64,000 nucleotides of DNA from Rhinopithecus roxellana (taxonomy: Eukaryota > Chordata > Mammalia > Primates > Cercopithecidae), in NCBI RefSeq assembly GCF_007565055.1, contig NC_044550.1:90759674-90823673 (forward strand). Reading direction: 5' to 3'. Below the pieces are notes generated by a model, which worked only from the letters and a program-made list of their open reading frames with translations, ran no database searches and was not told where the DNA came from. Position numbers and translations under genes: made by a program. Of the stretch, positions 37,929 to 49,401 are shown piece by piece. How positions within the stretch are numbered: position 1 is the stretch's first letter; each line of letters opens with the position of its first letter.

Positions 37929-38894
37929 AACTTTTTATACTGTGTTTGGCTTTGTAAAATGTGCATTAGCCCAATTAACATGATCAATCAGTCACTGGAA
38001 AATAAATCAAGAATTATACAATAAAATAAACTTTCCCACCATCTCTATTCAGTTGAAAAGGAAGATTTAAACCTTACTATTAAAAAGCTTTTTTAAAATT
38101 CTAATCTGCGATTATTGATGTAGATATATTATTCTATCTGGTATTTGCTACCATTGTTATTAGCATTTTGACAGAGTTATAAACCCTTCAGCCAAGGATT
38201 TAGCCACAAAGAAAACATAGCTTAAGAACTAGTCATCCAACATCAAAGTACGAGGCAAGCCGTGCTGCGCCTGCTTTGATAATAACGCATTTTCAGAAAT
38301 TCAAAAGCTTCACAAATAATATATTTTAGAGATAAGCAGGTATTATGCACCAGGTTCAGTTTGCCTTATTTTATGAAGCCATCCTTGTTTACTTTCAAAT
38401 TTGAAAGTCCTGCCTTATTATTTTGCCTTATTTTCCTTAGTACAAGTAAATTTAATAACTCAGATGAAGCTTTTTGTCTGTTTTATTGGTTATGTTACAT
38501 CATTAATTTACAGGCTAAGTGATTTTCTTCTTATTCATTCATCTTTTCAATGATTACCTATTGAATACCTAGAATGTCAAATATTGTTGGAGGTTATTTG
38601 AAATATTCATTATGTATACCCTGATCCTTTTCCACCAGGAGAATGATACTACAGAGAATGATACCAAAAACATACCTGTAGAAAATGAACAGGCAATGAA
38701 ATCATCATACATATATTCCAGGCATTTTAAAACTACCAATTAGATTTTAAGCATCGGTAAATAATTTGGTCCTTCCGGCTCACTGCTTTCTCATCTAATT
38801 TATAAAAGTAAATTAATTTCAGTTTTCAGCAATATCATGCAGGCACAACTACAAGCCCTGGCCTTAGTTGGGTTCATAAATTACACTTCTATGT

Positions 38895-38965
38895 ATAGAT
38901 TACTTGATCACAGTTTTCTCATCCATAAAATGAGAAGACTAGGTATCTTATTGTTACCCTACATG
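38895..38965 (+). repeat. Possible MIR fragment
   Basis: 'cagttttctcatccataaaatgagaa' parallels MIR 'cagtttcctcatctgtaaaatggg'. Short and diverged. Confidence 0.4.
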
Positions 38966-39544
38966 GCCACAATCTTAGGCATGTTGAGACCGTAGTAGTA
39001 TAATTTGTTGTGAAACAGAAGACATAGTACAAACTTTACTTCAATAACTGCATTTAAGACATCTCAACATGCTCAGCTTCTAAGAATATACAGATAAAAT
39101 ATAGATAGGCCCTACATTTTATTCTGTAGCCATCACATAAAACCTTGGTTGAAAAGGTTGCAAATCCTGTAAACTGATTTTTTTTTTCTGAATAATCTTG
39201 CCAGTTCTATTCATGAATAAAGAAGACAAAAGATAACTAAATGAGAATTACCAGTATATGGAGCCTTTTATGATAATTTAAAAATCAATTTTTATATGTT
39301 GCTTAATATCACACTTGGCTATCAACCATCATTTATAACATTGTATATTCAAGAATTTCTCAACCTTTAATTTACATTTAGGTCAATATTCAGTCCTGAT
39401 GTTTCCAACTTAAATATTTTTCATTAGATACCTTCCAGAAAATTTTCAACCCAAATAATTATAAGAACCTTAGAGTGGTCACATGTATTCAGAAATTATC
39501 ACTGGTTCGTACTTGCTACAAGCTTATGGAGTGAAAAATAAAAC

Positions 39545-39561
39545 GCCACCCTCGAGGTGGC
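39545..39561. other. GC-rich hairpin with CpG sites
   Basis: 'gccacc' and 'ggtggc' pair around 'ctcga'. It stands out in AT-rich surroundings. Confidence 0.7.
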
Positions 39562-39807
39562 CTCTGCAATCACTGGCAGAAGGTTTGCTCCTCTGGAGCC
39601 ACCAAAACCATTTGTCTCAATGTAAAGTACCCTTACCTTGTTAAAAACAATAGTTCTGTTAAGTGAGAAAAGTAGAAGTTGATTCTTATATCTGAAAGTG
39701 ATTCAGGAATGATTAAACAAAGGGGCCTGGTTCCCCAAATTGTAAACATGCCTAAAGAAATTCGTCTTTCATACTATACATATATGCGAATTCAGCATTA
39801 ATATGAT

Positions 39808-39846
39808 ACACACGCTCACAGACACACAGACAGACACACACACATA
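39808..39846. repeat. Imperfect (CA)n tract
   Basis: 'acacacgctcacagacacac' continuing as 'agacagacacacacacat'. Confidence 0.85.
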
Positions 39847-40034
39847 TCTATTGCCCCAAGTTGATTGTGGTATTTGGAGCTTCTCCATCTGGATTCAGTC
39901 TGATATAACTCATCAGTGCTACTCCTAGAAATATCAGTCTTGTTCTCCCCAATTTCACACTCCCATTTTTTTAAGGAAATGTCTGTATCATGGTGGACAA
40001 AGCCTAAACTGTTCTCCAAAGAATTGTACTTTTC

Positions 40035-40244
40035 TGTAATCCCTCTTAAGTGTGGATGGAATCTGATTTGATTATAGTCTGTAGAATATGAAAAGGGTAA
40101 AGTCATCTAAAAACATAACTAAAAAAATAAATTAAAAAAATAACTAAAATACAATGTCAGTTAATTTCAGGTTATCAAAAGGGTGAATATCCTGTGTGGG
40201 CTTCACTTCATCAGGTTAAAGCTCTTAAAAAGAAGGACTAGATT
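40035..40244 (+). repeat. Old interspersed repeat, 5' portion (split by an L1)
   Basis: 'ctcttaagtgtggatggaat', 'ttatcaaaagggtgaatatcc' and 'gtgtgggcttcacttcatcagg' follow a mammalian LTR-like repeat I remember ('taagtgtgggtggaacctg... atcaaaagggagattatcc... gtgggcctgacctaatca'). The match resumes at 40788 after an L1 3' end. Confidence 0.5.
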
Positions 40245-40781
40245 AGCAGTAATCCCATTACTGGGTATATACCCAAAGGATTATAAATCATTCTACCATA
40301 AAGACACATGCACATATTGCAGCACTATTTACAATTACAAAGACTTGGAACCAACCCAAATGCCCATCAATAATAGACTGGATAAAGAAAAGGTGGCACA
40401 TAAACACCATGGAATACTATGCAGCCATAAAAAATACTGAGTTCATGTCTTTTGCAGGGACATGGATGACGCTGGAAACCACCATTGTCAGCAAACTAAC
40501 ACAGGAACAGAAGACCAAAATTGAATGTTCCCACTCATAAGTGGGAGCTGAGCAATGAGAACATATGGACTCAGGGAAGGGAACAACACACCAGGGCCTG
40601 TAGGGGGTTTGGGGGAGGGCAAGGCGAGGGAGAGCATTAGGACAAATAACTAATGCACGTGGAGCTTAAAACCTAGATGACGGGTTGATAGGTGCAGCAA
40701 ACCACCATGGCACATGTATGCCTATGTAACAAACCTTCACGTTCAGCACATGTATCCCAGAACATAAAGTAAAATAAAAAT
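40245..40781 (+). mobile_element. L1 3' end nested in an old repeat
   Basis: Begins within ORF2 near its end ('aatcccattactgggtatat') and continues through the ORF2 C terminus (codons at about 40250-40540, frame disrupted, with 'LLGIYPKDYKSFYHKDTCT'), the G-rich 3' UTR (about 40601-40630) and a tail 'aaaataaaaataaaaa'. The flanks 'aaaaagaaggactag' and 'aaaaagagttactgg' could be an eroded target-site duplication (11 of 15 match). Confidence 0.9.
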
Positions 40782-40787
40782 AAAAAG

Positions 40788-41178
40788 AGTTACTGGGTTA
40801 GAAAGATTCTCCTTCTGGACTTGAAGAAGCAAACAGCCATAGCCATAGCTATATATGGGACACGTGGTAGGACACTGGAAGCAGATTAGGGCCTAAAAAT
40901 ACCTTCTGGCTGATGGCCAGAACAAAAACGGAAATCTCAATGCATTCCATCAACAGCTTGCAGGTGTTTGGAAATGGATCTTTAACAGTCTAGACTCTCA
41001 TGAGAGCACAACATCCACTGACACTTGAGTTGCAGCCTGGGGAGACCCTGAAACAGAAAATTCAGCTAGACCATGTCCAACTCCCGAGTCATAGAAACTG
41101 CGAGACTGTAGAAGTGTGCTGCTTAAGGTGCTTTATTTGTGGTAATTTGTTGCACAGAAGTAGGAAATGAATAGAGGT
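40788..41178 (+). repeat. Old interspersed repeat, 3' portion (split by an L1)
   Basis: Continues the repeat at 40035-40244: 'agattctccttctggacttg', 'gaagaagcaaacagccat', 'ttgcagcctggggagaccctg', 'catagaaactgcgagactgt' and 'tttgtggtaatttgttgcac' run in the order of the remembered consensus. The ending resembles MLT1/MaLR-type LTR ends. Confidence 0.55.
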
Positions 41179-41625
41179 AACATTTTACATATAGGCAGGA
41201 GCAGCCTTGTTCATATTAGTGTGTGGACACTGAAGGGCAGTACCAGCACACCGCTTCGGGTAACTCCCTTCCTACAGCATGGACATGGAGGCCCATATCA
41301 CAAAGCTCCCCCATAGGGTCTGTGGTCATTATTCTTGCTTGTCTGGATATAGAAGTCTTTGCTTGTGAATTTCCTGAGGAGATCTGTTTGCTTCTACTTG
41401 AAGGTCTGTGTGATAATTGACCCTCTTTCCCCATCATATTTGTATTTTATCAGTGGCACTGCTTGTTTTCAGTCTCACACTCAACATGCCTCCTTTAGCC
41501 TGTTTTTGTCACTTCTCCATGAAGACTAAAATCCAGACTCTCAGATGGGGTTGGAGACAGATGAGCTTCGCTTCCTTAACGTTCCCTTAATGTTTTGCAT
41601 GTTTATTTAGTGCTTCCTCAAACAG
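41179..41625. other. Unassigned DNA
   Basis: Slightly more GC-rich than its surroundings. No gene recognised; overlapping frames on both strands at 41216-41437 look like chance. Confidence 0.45.
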
Positions 41626-41626
41626 A

Positions 41627-41673
<47 letters not shown>
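41626..41673. repeat. (AAT)n microsatellite, 16 uninterrupted units
   Basis: Pure trinucleotide array, followed by 'aacaaaaatg'. Likely length-polymorphic. Confidence 0.95.
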
Positions 41674-41677
<4 letters not shown>

Positions 41678-42339
41678 AATGAAATCTTACCTTCAGTCAG
41701 ATGTAAGTGCCCTGCCTATGAAAAGAGACAAAACGTTGAAGGGGATAGTAATATCTTACTTCTCTCTTCAGAAGCATCAGAATCAAGATGCCTGCCCACC
41801 TGTGAGGATCTATTTTCTCTTGAAGATTTATTATAAGATGAATCATTATCAAAATAGGAAAGTTTAATTTTCTACTCTCATGTTCAATGAAAACATTAAT
41901 ATTTTAACCTTAATAATGATTATGGTTATATGAAAAGAAATTATATCATTATTGTGATCTATTAAATTTGCATCATAATATTGATTCCAAGAAGTGACAT
42001 TTGACATTTTAGATGTATCATTCTTGGAAGGGCCTGAAAATGGTCTATGCTTGAATTAAAAATTCAATACAAAAATATGATAGGCTGACTACTTCATTAA
42101 TTTGATATTTCAGTTGTGCTACCTTTGAATTAAATATAGACCTGTGCATATTTTACACATATATAATGCTGATAACCTTGTTATATTTATGCAGTTAGAA
42201 TTTGAGAAATCAAGAAATTACTCAAATTTGTTCTCATTATTTTCCCATGATGTCTATACTTGGATTGATGCAGTATTGCTTAAATATTAATAGATTCATT
42301 CAATTTTACCCCTGAGTAGTGAACTAATATAATTATAGC

Positions 42340-42470
42340 TTTCCACAGGGAAGAAAACAAAGGCTTTTGGAAGTTCAATGATGTTAGCATATTTACACAG
42401 CTAGCGAGTAATGAAACCATGGCCTGTTTCCCTCACTGCACCTGAACTTAGAGGGTTTATCACTATTCTT
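42340..42470 (-). repeat. Possible MIR fragment (reverse orientation)
   Basis: 'ttacacagctagcgagtaatg' parallels reverse MIR 'tcacacagctagtaagtgg', with 'gaagaaaacaaaggcttttgg' upstream in the place of 'gaggaaactgaggc'. Confidence 0.5.
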
Positions 42471-43852
42471 CATATGTCTTATAATCTATACAACAATTTT
42501 ATTCAAATTCGTAATGTATTTTCTGACTTTGTCATAACTGCCAGTCATCTCTTTACCTGACTCTTACACAAGACTGTTAATCGTCTATTAGTAATCTATT
42601 TCCTATCTATATTAATACTGCTTAACACATTGGTCTGCTTTCATGTAACTGTGAATTTTAAATGATTTTTTTCACTTGTCATGCTAAAATGTAGAAAAAT
42701 CAAGTTCTCCTAATTAATCTAGTCAATTTTGTTTTGGTTTTAGTTCATGGGCCAAAACATATTTGATGACTGATGATGCATCTCATTATTATTCCAATTG
42801 TACATGTAATGGCTTTTCTCCCAATCTCTTCAGCAATAAAGAAAATGATGATATATCCTGAATGTGTTTATATCTTAAAAATTTCTGATTAGTTTCATTT
42901 TGGTCCTTATGGATTGACACTGTGTGTAGTATATATTTAAGTGACAGATTTGACAGGTTAGGAGAGAAACTGTGAGTAAAAACACATTTCACTGTGGTCA
43001 ATATAAACTGTAAAAAAAATAGTGCTTGTTCTTTTAAAATTTCCAAAGAACTTACAGTACCAGTGAATTATAATATCTTAAATAAGATTAAATTTTAGGT
43101 TGTTTAAAATAAATAAATTATATTCTCCTCTAGGAAAGGTATAAACAATATAGTTTGACAGTATATTTAAAAGAGGGAATAGAAAAGATAGTCATAGTAA
43201 AATGATTCCTTCTAATAAATCTGTTAATGTTTATTTTAATTTTAATTTTTTTCTTTTTCATTGCGTTCTGGTTTTAAAGTTTGTGCCAGCTGTGTCACCA
43301 GTTGATTCATTAAAATAAGTATAGCAGAGTAAGCTACTTAGATTGGGAATACTATCACATAATTCTTTTCAGAATATAAGGCATTTACTGTAAATAAAAT
43401 ATAGGGGAGTTTTATGTAATATTTTGCAAGAAAATTTAATCAGTGCCTCTGTGATATTTTTTAGAATCAGCAAAATTAGTAGAAAAACAAATATAATTTA
43501 ATTTACAACTCAATACAGTTGAAATGTAATTTAATTTACAGTTTAATAAATCAGCTCTTTCCATCATTTCTAGCTCTTTCTCATTTTTTACATAGGTATA
43601 TTTTTAGGTTGAATGTCTTAACATTCAGGACCTTTTGACTTCTTCAACTTTATGCACTTCATGGACTCATTTTCCTTCTATTATGGTCATTTTCTCCACC
43701 ACCATAAAATAAAGAGAATGATTTAATACTTTATGATTCTCCCAAACATAGTGTCATTGTCAATTACTCCCAGAAGTGAGAAACTGAAATTGCTGATCCA
43801 CTAGAAAGATGACACATGTGACACTCACATAAAGAACAGCCTGTATGACACA

Positions 43853-43879
43853 CCCACCCTCCCCCTGCCCCACGCCCCC
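43853..43879 (-). other. Putative G-quadruplex motif (minus strand)
   Basis: Plus-strand C runs of 3, 3, 5, 4 and 5 are separated by 1, 1, 2 and 3 bases. The minus strand thus has five G runs with very short loops, well inside the usual G4 rule. It lies in AT-rich unique DNA and not in an L1 3' UTR. Confidence 0.8.
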
Positions 43880-44076
43880 GCACTCAGCATTAAAGTGGTT
43901 ATCACAATTAAAGGGAACATGTTCAGTCAAAACTAGTAGTTGGTGGTAGTAGTCATTAGTCTATAGAAAAGAAAAAAAAGAACTCAAATTGTGAGATTTG
44001 AATTCTTGTCTTAATCCTGGTTTTTATTTTATTGGAAAGCTCTTACTCACAAAACAAAATTTGATTGGATGAAAGA

Positions 44077-44215
44077 AATCAGTGTTTTTCAAAATTTATT
44101 GTGCACACAGATTACCTGGGATGTTATTAAATGTAAATTCTGATTCCACAGGGTTGGAGTGGAGTAAGTGTCTGTATTTCCAATAAGTGCCCAGGTGCTG
44201 TTGATGTTGATCTAT
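44077..44215 (+). repeat. MER5-type hAT DNA-transposon remnant
   Basis: 'cagtgtttttcaaaatttattg', 'cacagattacctgggatg', 'aaattctgattccacagggt' and 'aagtgcccaggtgctgttg' parallel MER5A 'cagtggttctcaaacttt... cagaatcacctggaggg... ttctgattcagtagg... aagttcccaggtgatgctg'. Confidence 0.7.
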
Positions 44216-44687
44216 ATATCATCATTTAAGTAGTAAGCATCTAAAATATTTCTCTGAGTTGTAAAATATGGCTTTCTATTGCTATTTATTGACTTAAATT
44301 TAATCTATTGTGAGGCAGCATTAATGCATCCCATTTATAGGATTATTGGTTTTGTAAAAGATAAGTATAAAGAATCATGGATAAAGAGGACAATTGTGTT
44401 TCTAATAAGGCTAAGGGACAAAATAATTTCTGGCTTTTGAAATATCAATTCACATACATATACACTGGAATTAAGTAATAGTAGTTTTATTTCATTCTAT
44501 GAATTCGTATCATGTAGAAAAACAATATAAAATACATCTATATACATGGGTATATAATCAGTTATATATTACAATATAGTAACTTTACTATAAATATAAT
44601 GTGGCAAAACAAATTTACCATCCAAAGATTCCCTCCTAAAGTTCAATGAATCCATGCAACCAAACTTTCTACCTTGCCCCTCACCCA
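44216..44687. other. Unassigned AT-rich DNA
   Basis: Nothing recognised. Confidence 0.5.
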
Positions 44688-45217
44688 CTGCATTTGTTTC
44701 CTATCGCTGCTATAACAAATTATAACAAATTGAGTGGTTTAAAATACACACACATTGATTCTCTCATAGTACTGGAGATCAGAAATGTAAAATGGGTACA
44801 CAGCACAGAATTCCTTCTGGATACATCAGGGGAGATTTTAGAGGAGAATGTTTCTAAAGGAGAATTTATTTCCCTGCTGTTGACAACCTCTATAGCCTTT
44901 CTACATTCCTTGGCTTGTGGAATCTTCCTCCATCTTCAAAGCCACCAGTATATGATCTGTACATTTCTCTCTGACTTGCTTCCTTCGGTTTCAGTCATCA
45001 CTTAACCTTCTGGCTAACTCTAATCCTTCTGCCTCCCTTTTATAAAAACCCTGGTGATTACATTGGGCTCACCAGATAACCCCGGAAAATTTCCCCATCT
45101 AAAGATGCTTAACTTAATTACATTTGCTAAATCCATTTTACGATGCAGGGTTACCTGCTCCCAGGTTCTGAAGATTAGGACTGAACATCTTCTGGAGTCA
45201 TTATTCAGCCTACTATA
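44688..45217 (-). mobile_element. MLT1-type LTR (MaLR), reverse orientation
   Basis: Order 'gtttcctatcgctgctataaca', 'attgattctctcatagtactgg', 'cattccttggcttgtgg', 'aacttaattacatttgctaaa' and 'ctgaagattaggactgaaca' is the reverse MLT1 pattern. It includes a 10-bp tandem duplication 'ataacaaatt' at about 44712-44731. No internal ERV sequence is seen, so it is a solo LTR. The open frames at 44646-45359 are fortuitous. Confidence 0.75.
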
Positions 45218-45359
45218 CTTGCTATATCTTCCAGAATTTTGGAAGAATTCATTCTGTCAGCTTCCAGCTGGAAAATGTTATCGTGTGTCATCTCAGTATG
45301 TGTCATCTCTAGTAATCATTGAAAAGGCTATTACATTTGGTCATTTATCTATTTATTAA

Positions 45360-45790
45360 TGCATTCACAATTATTTATTGAGCATGTCTGATATGGCATG
45401 GTCTGTGCTACATGCTGAGAGCATGAGGATGAACCAACAGATATCATGTTTCACTCAACAAATATAAGTCCTTCCCTGTGCCAGTCACTGCTCTAGTTGC
45501 TGGGAACACAGAAGTGATCAAGAGTTAAGGTTCCTATTCATTGCAAGCTTATATTATTATGTGGTATAACATACACAATATAAATAAGTTAGAAATTTAT
45601 CAGACAATGATGTCTTCCATGCAAATAGTTAAAGTAAGGTGTGATGTGATGGATATTGACCAGGTAGTCATTTTGTATTGCTTTGGCAGGGAGGCTTCTC
45701 TAAGCTGGTGACATTTAAGCTAAGAGATGGATGACATTAATGCCCCAGTCATGCAAATATCATGTTTTAAACAAAGAAAGAAGCTACTGC
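45360..45790. repeat. Old mammalian interspersed repeat (family not assigned)
   Basis: 'ttatttattgagcatgtctg', 'ctgtgccagtcactgctctag', 'ttgctgggaacacagaagtg' and 'gggaggcttctctaagctgg' then 'tgacatttaagctaagagat' follow the widespread 'tattgagcacctactatgtgccaggcactg... ggaaggcctctctgaggagg... tgacatttgag' repeat. Possibly the same family as the one at 24895-26760. Confidence 0.55.
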
Positions 45791-46260
45791 AAAGCCCTTC
45801 GGGGAAAAGAGTTTGGCCTTTCCCTCCTAAGCATCAAAAGACATAAAGTGTAATGTCATTTTAAGTAAATAAGATGAGGGCAATGAGGGAGGAATTGTCC
45901 AGTTCACACGCAGCACTTAAGCCTTCCTGCATTAACAGGCTGGCTGGCTCACTTGCACTCGCATTGAGATCCTCCTCTGTATGATCCCTCTTGTTCCACT
46001 TAGCCTATCTGCTGGGCCACCTTTCACCACAACCCAATTTTACATTCTCTGTCTGCACATAAGGCCAATTTGGCTTCCCTCAAAAATTACTGCTCTTTCT
46101 CGCACACCTCCTCTCCTCAGTGGCAACTGGCATCTAGATACTTGTTCCTCCAGCCTTGTCCTCTGACTCGTGTCATATTATGTTATTTTTCTCCCTCATC
46201 ATTCTCAGTATCCATCACTAACTTCCCAATTCCTTTAATAACCTGGTTCCTGTAACCATG
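45791..46260. other. Unassigned DNA
   Basis: Pyrimidine-rich in its second half. No gene recognised. Confidence 0.45.
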
Positions 46261-46711
46261 TGCTGTATGTTGAATTGTATCCTCCCTAAGTTCATATGTT
46301 GAAGTCCTAAACCCAGTACCTTAGAATGTGGCTTTATTTGGCAATAGGGTCATTTGGGTGGCTCCCAATCCAATATGACTTTGTATTTATAAAAATAGAA
46401 AATTTGAAGACAGACACATGCACACGGAAAGAATGCCCTGTGAAGGGAAAGTGCCACACACAGAGAGAAGATGATGTGAAGACACTGGGAAAAACCATGT
46501 ACACACCAAGGGGCCTGACGCTCCTGCAATCTAGGAGAGAGGCCGGCCAGAGACAGATCCTCCTCTGGCGCCTACAGAGGGAGCGAGGCCCAGCTAACAC
46601 ATTAATTTTGGGCTTGTAACTGCCAACACCATAAGACAATCAATTGTTGCTGTTCTAAGTCATCCAGTTTAGGATACTTGGTGACAGCAGCCCTGGGAAA
46701 CTCATATGCCA
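46261..46711 (+). mobile_element. MLT1-type LTR (MaLR), forward orientation
   Basis: 'tgttgaattgtatcctccc', 'tgttgaagtcctaaacccag', 'tttggcaatagggtcatttg', 'tccaatatgac', 'acacatgcacacggaaagaa', 'gtcatccagtttaggatact' and 'cagccctgggaaactcat' follow MLT1 from end to end, ~450 bp. It is a solo LTR. The open frames 46326-46639 on both strands lie inside it. Confidence 0.8.
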
Positions 46712-47059
46712 TGGTGGGTCAGTTTATCACTCACATCCACATACCCTGGGGCCTGTCCAACCTCAAATGGTTGAATTATTTGAACTCTCTGACTACAGTT
46801 TCCTATGAATCCAGCATGTTTCCTTGGCTATTCTCTCCAAACCTTTTCTTTGACCGCACTTGACCTCTCTACATCTACCCATTGATTTCCTTCCAGTGTT
46901 CAGTCCTTTCTCCTCTACTGTCAACCTCCATATTGGCCTTTCATTTTAACTCTGCTCTTTCTAATAATTTTAACATCTTTCTTTTGTTCTCTCTGACAAA
47001 CTCTAATTCAGAATTAACTCCACTTTTTGCTTTTGGCACTCCTTAACTGTTGAATAGAG
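46712..47059. other. Unassigned pyrimidine-rich DNA
   Basis: Nothing recognised. Confidence 0.45.
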
Positions 47060-47765
47060 TGAAGGGAAAAAATAGTTTAAGCCTGGATAATTTTTATGTA
47101 CAGTTGTTCATTTTAGGCAAAATGTATGTGAAGTGAGAATCACAAATCCTATGCATACAGCTTGGTGAGTTTTGACAAGTACATGAACCCACATAGCCCA
47201 TACCCCTATGAAAACATCATATATTCAAACACTCAAAAACGTTTCCTTATGAGACTTCTCATTCAACGACATACCCATACTCTGAAGGAGCCAGGGTATT
47301 GCTTTGTGTGTGGTTTTTTTCTTCCATTGAGAAACAGAAATGAAAGTCATCCAAGCTATGGAAATCAGTGGCTCAATCCTTTTAATGGTGAGTATAATTA
47401 CTTTGTATAAATCCAACATAGTTTCATTCACAATTGTGTCCTGTCCAGGTTTTGGTTATAATGAACAAAATTTCCATAAACATTCTTGTGTGTACAAGCC
47501 CTCTCTGGATAGGTGTTTTCCTTAACATTGGATAAATAAACTAGGTGCAGAATTCTTATGTAGCAGGGTAAATGTATTTTTAACTTTATAAGAAATTTTC
47601 GTATCTTTACAAAAAAGGTTGAGGCATTTTACATCACTACTAGCAATAGAAAAGAATTTTAGTTGCTCTGCATTCTTGCAAATACTTGGTGCTTTTCACA
47701 TTTGTAGTTTTGGGTATTTTTGTGGGTATATGGTGATACATAATTGTCAGTCTAATACATAAATC
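47060..47765 (-). mobile_element. Old L1 (L1M-type) 3' region, reverse orientation
   Basis: 'ggttataatgaacaaaatttcc', 'aaacattcttgtgtgtacaag', 'gtatttttaactttataagaaa' and 'gcattcttgcaaatacttgg' follow the reverse-strand L1M 3' region ('ctattacgaataaagctgc... gaacattcttgtacaagtc... tgtttaactttataagaaac... cctcgccaacacttgg'). The 5' part is more diverged, so the left limit is approximate. Confidence 0.6.
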
Positions 47766-48154
47766 TTAATATGAATTGTCTTCAGTACCAACTAGCCACC
47801 CAATTCTGATGGGAAAACACTGTGTCTCCTAAAAGATAAAAGTGGCTCTTGTCACTGGCCACCTCCCACAAATTCCATTCTACAGAAACTGAGTATGAAG
47901 AATTGAAATGAATGAAGCACCAAGAATCTAATCAATTGATGTTAAAAATAAAACCGAGAAACTCTCTCTATGATGTCCTGTCACTCCAACTAAAAACTTA
48001 ATTCATTTGCCTGGAACTTTTGTCAACAGATACTTCTACAATTGAAGAGATAGTCTTCCTATCTAAGGCAACTCTTGGACTACATGATATGTCTTGGTGG
48101 CTCCTCTAGAGATAAACTCTATCATACTATATGCATAGTGTATATATTGTAAAA
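47766..48154. other. Unassigned DNA
   Basis: Nothing recognised. Confidence 0.45.
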
Positions 48155-48170
48155 TATCTATCTATCTATC

Positions 48171-48212
<42 letters not shown>

Positions 48213-48220
48213 CATATATA

Positions 48221-48224
<4 letters not shown>
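48155..48224. repeat. Compound microsatellite (TCTA)n(TG)n(TA)n
   Basis: 'tatctatctatctatctata' is followed by a (TG) run (about 48176-48200) and a TA run, ending at the T tail of an AluY. Confidence 0.95.
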
Positions 48225-48251
<27 letters not shown>

Positions 48252-48533
48252 GAGACGGAGTCTCGCTCTGTTGCCCAGGTTGAAGTGCAGTGGCCGGATC
48301 TCGGCTCACTGCAAGCTCCACCTGCTGGGTTTACATCATTCTCCTGCCTCAGCCTCCCGAGTAGCTGGGACTACAGGTGCCCACCACCTTGCCCGGCTAG
48401 TTTTTTGTATTTTTTAGTAGAGATGGGGTTTCACCGTGTTAGCCAGGATGATCTCGATCTCCTGACCTCGTGATCCGCCCGTCTCGGCCTCCCAAAGTGC
48501 TGGGATTACAGGCTTGAGCCACCGTGCCCAGCC
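48225..48533 (-). mobile_element. AluY (Old World monkey type), full length, reverse orientation
   Basis: A pure T run (48225-48251) is followed by both arms in reverse complement, ending 'ggcttgagccaccgtgccca'. 'ggccggatctcggctcac' and 'ggcttgagcc' are variants I associate with cercopithecoid AluY. It sits in a TG/TA tract; 'atatgtatatat' downstream resembles the tract upstream, which hides the target-site duplication. Few mutations, so it is young. Confidence 0.93.
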
Positions 48534-49230
48534 ATATGTATATATTTTTAAGCAGAAATATTTTATTTTATTAGAAACACATATGTGTGACCAGTATTTA
48601 AAAAATGGCAAATAGGGATGGCTGAAATAAATTTAATCATTTAGGCAAAGAGTGTGTGCGTGTTTAAGTAATTAAGCAGTGAGCCCTTCCTTGACCAGGT
48701 ACCTGGAGAAAAATATCTTATACTATTTTTATAAAATAGAAAGATGTGCTACTTGTTGCACAATTGGGGTATACTTCCACCAGTGTTACTCTGTTGCAGT
48801 TTTAGGGTATGCTCAGCAGGTAGGGTCACTGATGGCTAAAATTCCATTTTTAAGATCTTTAAATAGAGGCATTACTTCGATTTTTTTTTTACAGATATTT
48901 TTCATGTGATGGTAAGTGAATTTAAGGTCACAATATATATTCTCATATATTTAAGACTTTATTTGCTTTAGATTTTTTAAATCTGGCAATAATAGAAAAT
49001 AATTTTTGGCTGTGATAAAAGTGCCCTGTTTTCTCCGATCTCTATACATCTCAAGGCCACTGCTGAACTCTTCAGCTCATATGATAGTTTCAACTCTTAT
49101 GATAGACAGATGTTACTCCTCTTCTTTCCTGTCCTGATACTCATTTAAATGAGTGGTTTTAACATTCATGCTAACTGCTTGTATATGCCATGACTGTTTT
49201 ATGATTGTGTGCTCGCTTATTTGTGTATTA
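48534..49230. other. Unassigned AT-rich DNA
   Basis: Nothing recognised. Confidence 0.5.
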
Positions 49231-49335
49231 TTTTATCTATCTATCATCTATCTACCTATCTGTCTATCATCTACATATCTATGTATCATCTGTCTATCAT
49301 CTATCTATCTACCTACCTACCTACCTATCTATCTG
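49231..49335. repeat. Tetranucleotide microsatellite (TCTA/TCTG/CCTA mixture)
   Basis: Interrupted 'tctatctatcatctatctac' type units over ~105 bp, ending in 'acctacctacctacctatct'. Confidence 0.95.
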
Positions 49336-49401
49336 CATTACTTCTGAGCTGACTTAATTTTCTCAATGCCAACATTACCAGAAAAATTTAGTCATAGGAA
49401 C

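Larger units (their letters stand above)
37937..40034. other. Unassigned DNA with small features
   Basis: Includes a possible MIR piece at 38895-38965, a GC-rich hairpin at 39545-39561 and a CA-rich tract at 39808-39846. A small duplication 'gagaatgatac' occurs twice at about 38639-38664. No gene recognised. Confidence 0.45.
41674..44076. other. Unassigned AT-rich DNA with a C-rich island
   Basis: Contains a possible MIR piece (42340-42470) and a G-quadruplex-type tract (43853-43879). A 14-mer 'taatttaatttaca' occurs twice at 43494-43507 and 43527-43540. No gene recognised. Confidence 0.45.

Noticed and set aside
41595..41867. Frame with a long Ile run
   Set aside because: The Ile run is the AAT microsatellite, and the rest resembles no protein.
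49231..49335. Regularly spaced short repeats considered as a CRISPR-like array
   Set aside because: They are a tetranucleotide microsatellite without spacers, in primate DNA.
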